Positions 62,055-64,000 of a DNA stretch of 64,000 nt are shown piece after piece. The position numbers and the translations under genes were made by a program. The DNA comes from Gammaproteobacteria bacterium (GTDB lineage Bacteria; Pseudomonadota; Gammaproteobacteria; Steroidobacterales; Steroidobacteraceae), in contig CANGBB010000004.1 in assembly GCA_947452065.1 (NCBI GenBank), positions 124,001 to 188,000 on the forward strand, written 5' to 3'. How positions within the stretch are numbered: position 1 is the first letter of the stretch; each line of letters begins with the position of its first letter. The notes below the pieces were generated by a model that was not told the origin of the DNA, did not search any database, and saw nothing but the letters and a program-made list of their open reading frames with translations.

Positions 62055-63353
62055 TCAGCGTTCCGGGAGCCGGTCGCTGGCGTGCAAGAGTACTTCACGC
62101 TGCGCAACCGGGATGGTGATGCCGTTTTCCCTGAACAAACGCCAGATGGCGCGGTTCACATCCGAGCGTACGTTGTTTACGCCGTTTTCGGGATCGGCGA
62201 TCCAGAACCGCAGTTCCATATCCATGCCGTGATCTGCAAACTGCATCAGTCGTGATACCGGCGCCGGATCGCTGAGGATGCGCGCATTGCAGTTGGCAGC
62301 CTCAAGCAGCACCTGCAGCGCCTTCTCAGGGTCGTCGCGATAGCTGATGCGCACCGGCAGTTTCAGGCGTACCCGGCGGTCGGAGTAGCTCCAGTTAATG
62401 ACCGGATTGTTGATCAGCGTCTGGTTCGGCACGAGAGTCTCGACACCGTCTCGGTCACGAACCACCACATAGCGTCCGCGCAGTTCCTGCACCCAGCCAA
62501 AGTTCTCAGTGCTTGTGCCGGTATGTCCGGTGAAGCTGATCACATCACCCGGCTTGATTGAGCGGTCCATCAGCAGCACGAAGCCGCTGACAAAATTGCT
62601 GGAAATGGACTGCAGGCCGAAGCCCAGACCGATGCCGAGTGCGCCGGTGATCACGGTCAGCGCCGTCAGATCCACGCCCGCGGCGCGGATGCCCAGAAGC
62701 ACGCCCAGACTGAGCAGAGTGAATTGGGCGAATTTTGAGATGCCGATGCGTGTCGATAGCGCGACGCCCTCAACCTTCATCAGGCGCGATTCGATCGCCC
62801 GTGCCACCAGGCTGGCGATCAACACGAAGCCGGTGATGACCACCATGCCCTTCAGCAAATCCCAGACACTGAGCGAGGCCTTGCCGGGTAACAGGCGGAT
62901 CGAATCCAGTGTGTGCTCGACAGCATTGAACCAGCCGATCATCTGAAATGCGATCGCCAGCCACACGATCGTGGCCATACGTGCTTCGAGCGCACGGAAC
63001 CAGCTGCTGGGCCCAAGCAGCAGGCGCACCACATAGAACGCCAGCCGTACCAGCAATAGCGTGGCGATGAGCTTCAGTCCGATGTCGAGGAGATCCGTGG
63101 GCAGTTTGCTCGCCGCGAACAGGCCTCGCGCGATGAGTACCAGGATCAGCGTCAGGACGATGGGGGCGAGGAGGCTCGCGGACTGCAGCGCAATACGGCT
63201 CCAGCTCTGCGGTGCGCCGAAGGCTGCCGACTCGCGCCACCGTCGCCGGGTCCACATGCCGAAGATCGTTGCTGCTACGGCCGCGATGAAGATCGAGGCC
63301 AGCTGGCTCAGTGATTGGGGTGCAGTCAGCGTGTCGAAGAATGTAGGTGACAT
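62055..63353 (-). CDS. MscS-family mechanosensitive channel
   Basis: 432 aa with about five or six membrane segments, longer at the N-terminus than the three-helix E. coli MscS. The pore helix and beta-domain signature is GALGIGLGFGLQSISSNFVSGFVLLMDRSIKPGD in two parts, then VPNQTLINNPVINWS. It opens under membrane tension and protects against hypoosmotic shock. Followed closely by arfB. Confidence 0.92.
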   Translation of the reverse strand: MSPTFFDTLTAPQSLSQLASIFIAAVAATIFGMWTRRRWRESAAFGAPQSWSRIALQSASLLAPIVLTLILVLIARGLFAASKLPTDLLDIGLKLIATLLLVRLAFYVVRLLLGPSSWFRALEARMATIVWLAIAFQMIGWFNAVEHTLDSIRLLPGKASLSVWDLLKGMVVITGFVLIASLVARAIESRLMKVEGVALSTRIGISKFAQFTLLSLGVLLGIRAAGVDLTALTVITGALGIGLGFGLQSISSNFVSGFVLLMDRSIKPGDVISFTGHTGTSTENFGWVQELRGRYVVVRDRDGVETLVPNQTLINNPVINWSYSDRRVRLKLPVRISYRDDPEKALQVLLEAANCNARILSDPAPVSRLMQFADHGMDMELRFWIADPENGVNNVRSDVNRAIWRLFRENGITIPVAQREVLLHASDRLPER

Positions 63354-63371
63354 GGTGACTCGCTAGGGAAT

Positions 63372-63596
63372 TTAGGCGTTCATGTCGGGGATCAGTTGGC
63401 TCTCGAGCACCTGGATCTGGTCTTTGAGCTGCAGTTTGCGCTTCTTCAGCCTTTTGATCTGCAGCTCGTCAACCTTCAGGTCCAGAGACAGACGCATGAT
63501 CACATCATCCAGATCGCGATGCTCGATGCGTAACGCGCGTAGCCGCTCCATGTTCCGGAACAGGTTGCGATCGACATTGTCTTGAGAGTCGCTCAT
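63372..63596 (-). CDS. YdcH-like DUF465 protein
   Basis: 74 aa, mostly helical. EHRDLDDVIMRL, then LKVDELQIKRLKKRKLQLKDQI, is the DUF465 pattern. Function unknown. Its start overlaps the stop of the PHP gene (ATGA on the minus strand), so the two are coupled. Confidence 0.85.
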   Translation of the reverse strand: MSDSQDNVDRNLFRNMERLRALRIEHRDLDDVIMRLSLDLKVDELQIKRLKKRKLQLKDQIQVLESQLIPDMNA

Positions 63597-64000
63597 CGGT
63601 GTCGTCGCAGCAGTTCTTCGTGGATGGGCTCGATACCGTCCGGTAGCTTATCGAAGCGGCCCACCGGGCGCCACGGAATACCGGGCTCGTGGAAGTCGGA
63701 GGCGATTGAGCCCGCCAGCCCGTATCGGCGTGCCAGCGATGCCAATCGGTCGCTGTCGCCAGGGCTGATACCAGCGATGCTGACCTCGATGCCGGCACCA
63801 CCGCAGTCCTTGAAGCGTGCGGTGAGCTCGCGCAGCCCGCCTGCAGAAAGCTGGTAGCGCTGCGCGTGAGCGAGTACGGCCAGCCCACCGGCGCGGATAA
63901 TGCATTCGACGGTGGCTGCGAGCTCGGGCCACTGTGCCGGTGCATACCCCGGGCGCCCGCGCCGCAGCCAGCGCTCGAAGGCATCTTCCGTGTTTTTGGC
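63593..64000 (-). CDS. PHP-domain phosphatase, YciV/TrpH type, C-terminal part (5' end outside window)
   Basis: 136 residues are visible, ending RRHR. The PHP core shows EDAFERWLRRGRPGYAP, AGGLAVLAHAQRYQLS, GIEVSIAG and ASDFHEPG with metal-binding His and Asp residues. E. coli YciV (RNase AM) and the TrpH-like 3',5'-nucleoside bisphosphate phosphatase are the expected relatives. The N-terminal metal ligands are beyond the window. Confidence 0.85.
   Translation of the reverse strand, partial: AKNTEDAFERWLRRGRPGYAPAQWPELAATVECIIRAGGLAVLAHAQRYQLSAGGLRELTARFKDCGGAGIEVSIAGISPGDSDRLASLARRYGLAGSIASDFHEPGIPWRPVGRFDKLPDGIEPIHEELLRRHR

Overview
The window reads as chromosome of a GC-rich Gram-negative bacterium. 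The gene set suggests a gammaproteobacterium, perhaps near the Nevskiales, Steroidobacterales or Xanthomonadales: long TonB receptor of xanthomonad type, PlsB, BepA-like M48 protease, GreB, YciV-type PHP protein, Fur and LexA-like operators. That placement is inference; no rRNA or other marker is present. Most of the window is densely packed, with many stop/start overlaps of one to four bases.

Region by region. (1) 1-523 is the end of an integrated element. A DUF6641-type gene tail is followed by a 43-44 base 3' fragment of tRNA-Phe, the signature of site-specific integration. (2) 679-3431 is a less GC-rich stretch with a tandem-repeat lipoprotein, a possible gene remnant and a small secreted protein of unknown role. 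(3) 3553-7498 holds an outer-membrane protein, a Gly-rich exported protein, ppa and kup. (4) 7667-13592 is a complete NAD-linked molybdenum formate dehydrogenase operon, fdsG-fdsB-fdsA-fdhD-fdsD. (5) 13614-24156 starts with a perfect LexA-type box, then msrC, S1/P1 nuclease, dinB, a MoeB-rhodanese protein, an ABC exporter, a membrane-fused aminopropyltransferase, an M48-TPR lipoprotein and a DUF374 acyltransferase. (6) 24232-26642 is a Fur-regulated ferrous iron operon (feoA, feoB and a small FeoC-position protein). (7) 26696-30660 is a large TonB receptor with its own terminator, and a DUF192 protein. (8) 30848-42371 is a glycogen cluster: glgP, glgB, glgC, a GH57 enzyme, malQ and glgA, with a PaaG-like isomerase inserted. 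(9) 42443-48621 is a translationally coupled operon: ogt, M32 carboxypeptidase, ttcA, a phosphatase/ADP-ribosylglycohydrolase fusion and an ATP-grasp enzyme. It faces a Nudix ADP-ribose pyrophosphatase. (10) 48781-56989 holds a GST, homospermidine synthase, greB, M13 peptidase, lemA with two TPM genes, and an L,D-transpeptidase. (11) 56976-64000 has an orphan contractile-sheath-like protein, an alpha/beta hydrolase, plsB, arfB, an MscS channel, a YdcH-like protein and a partial PHP gene.

How they work together. Formate oxidation (fds) draws on sulfur and molybdopterin handling (FdhD, the MoeB-like protein). Glycogen is made by GlgC, GlgA and GlgB and broken down by GlgP, MalQ and probably the GH57 enzyme. 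The two best candidates for something undescribed are the orphan sheath gene, with no other tail gene within 7 kb on either side, and the phosphatase/ADP-ribosylglycohydrolase/ATP-grasp module beside a Nudix enzyme. The most striking regulatory oddity is a LexA-type promoter whose transcript would run antisense through msrC before reaching the nuclease and dinB genes.
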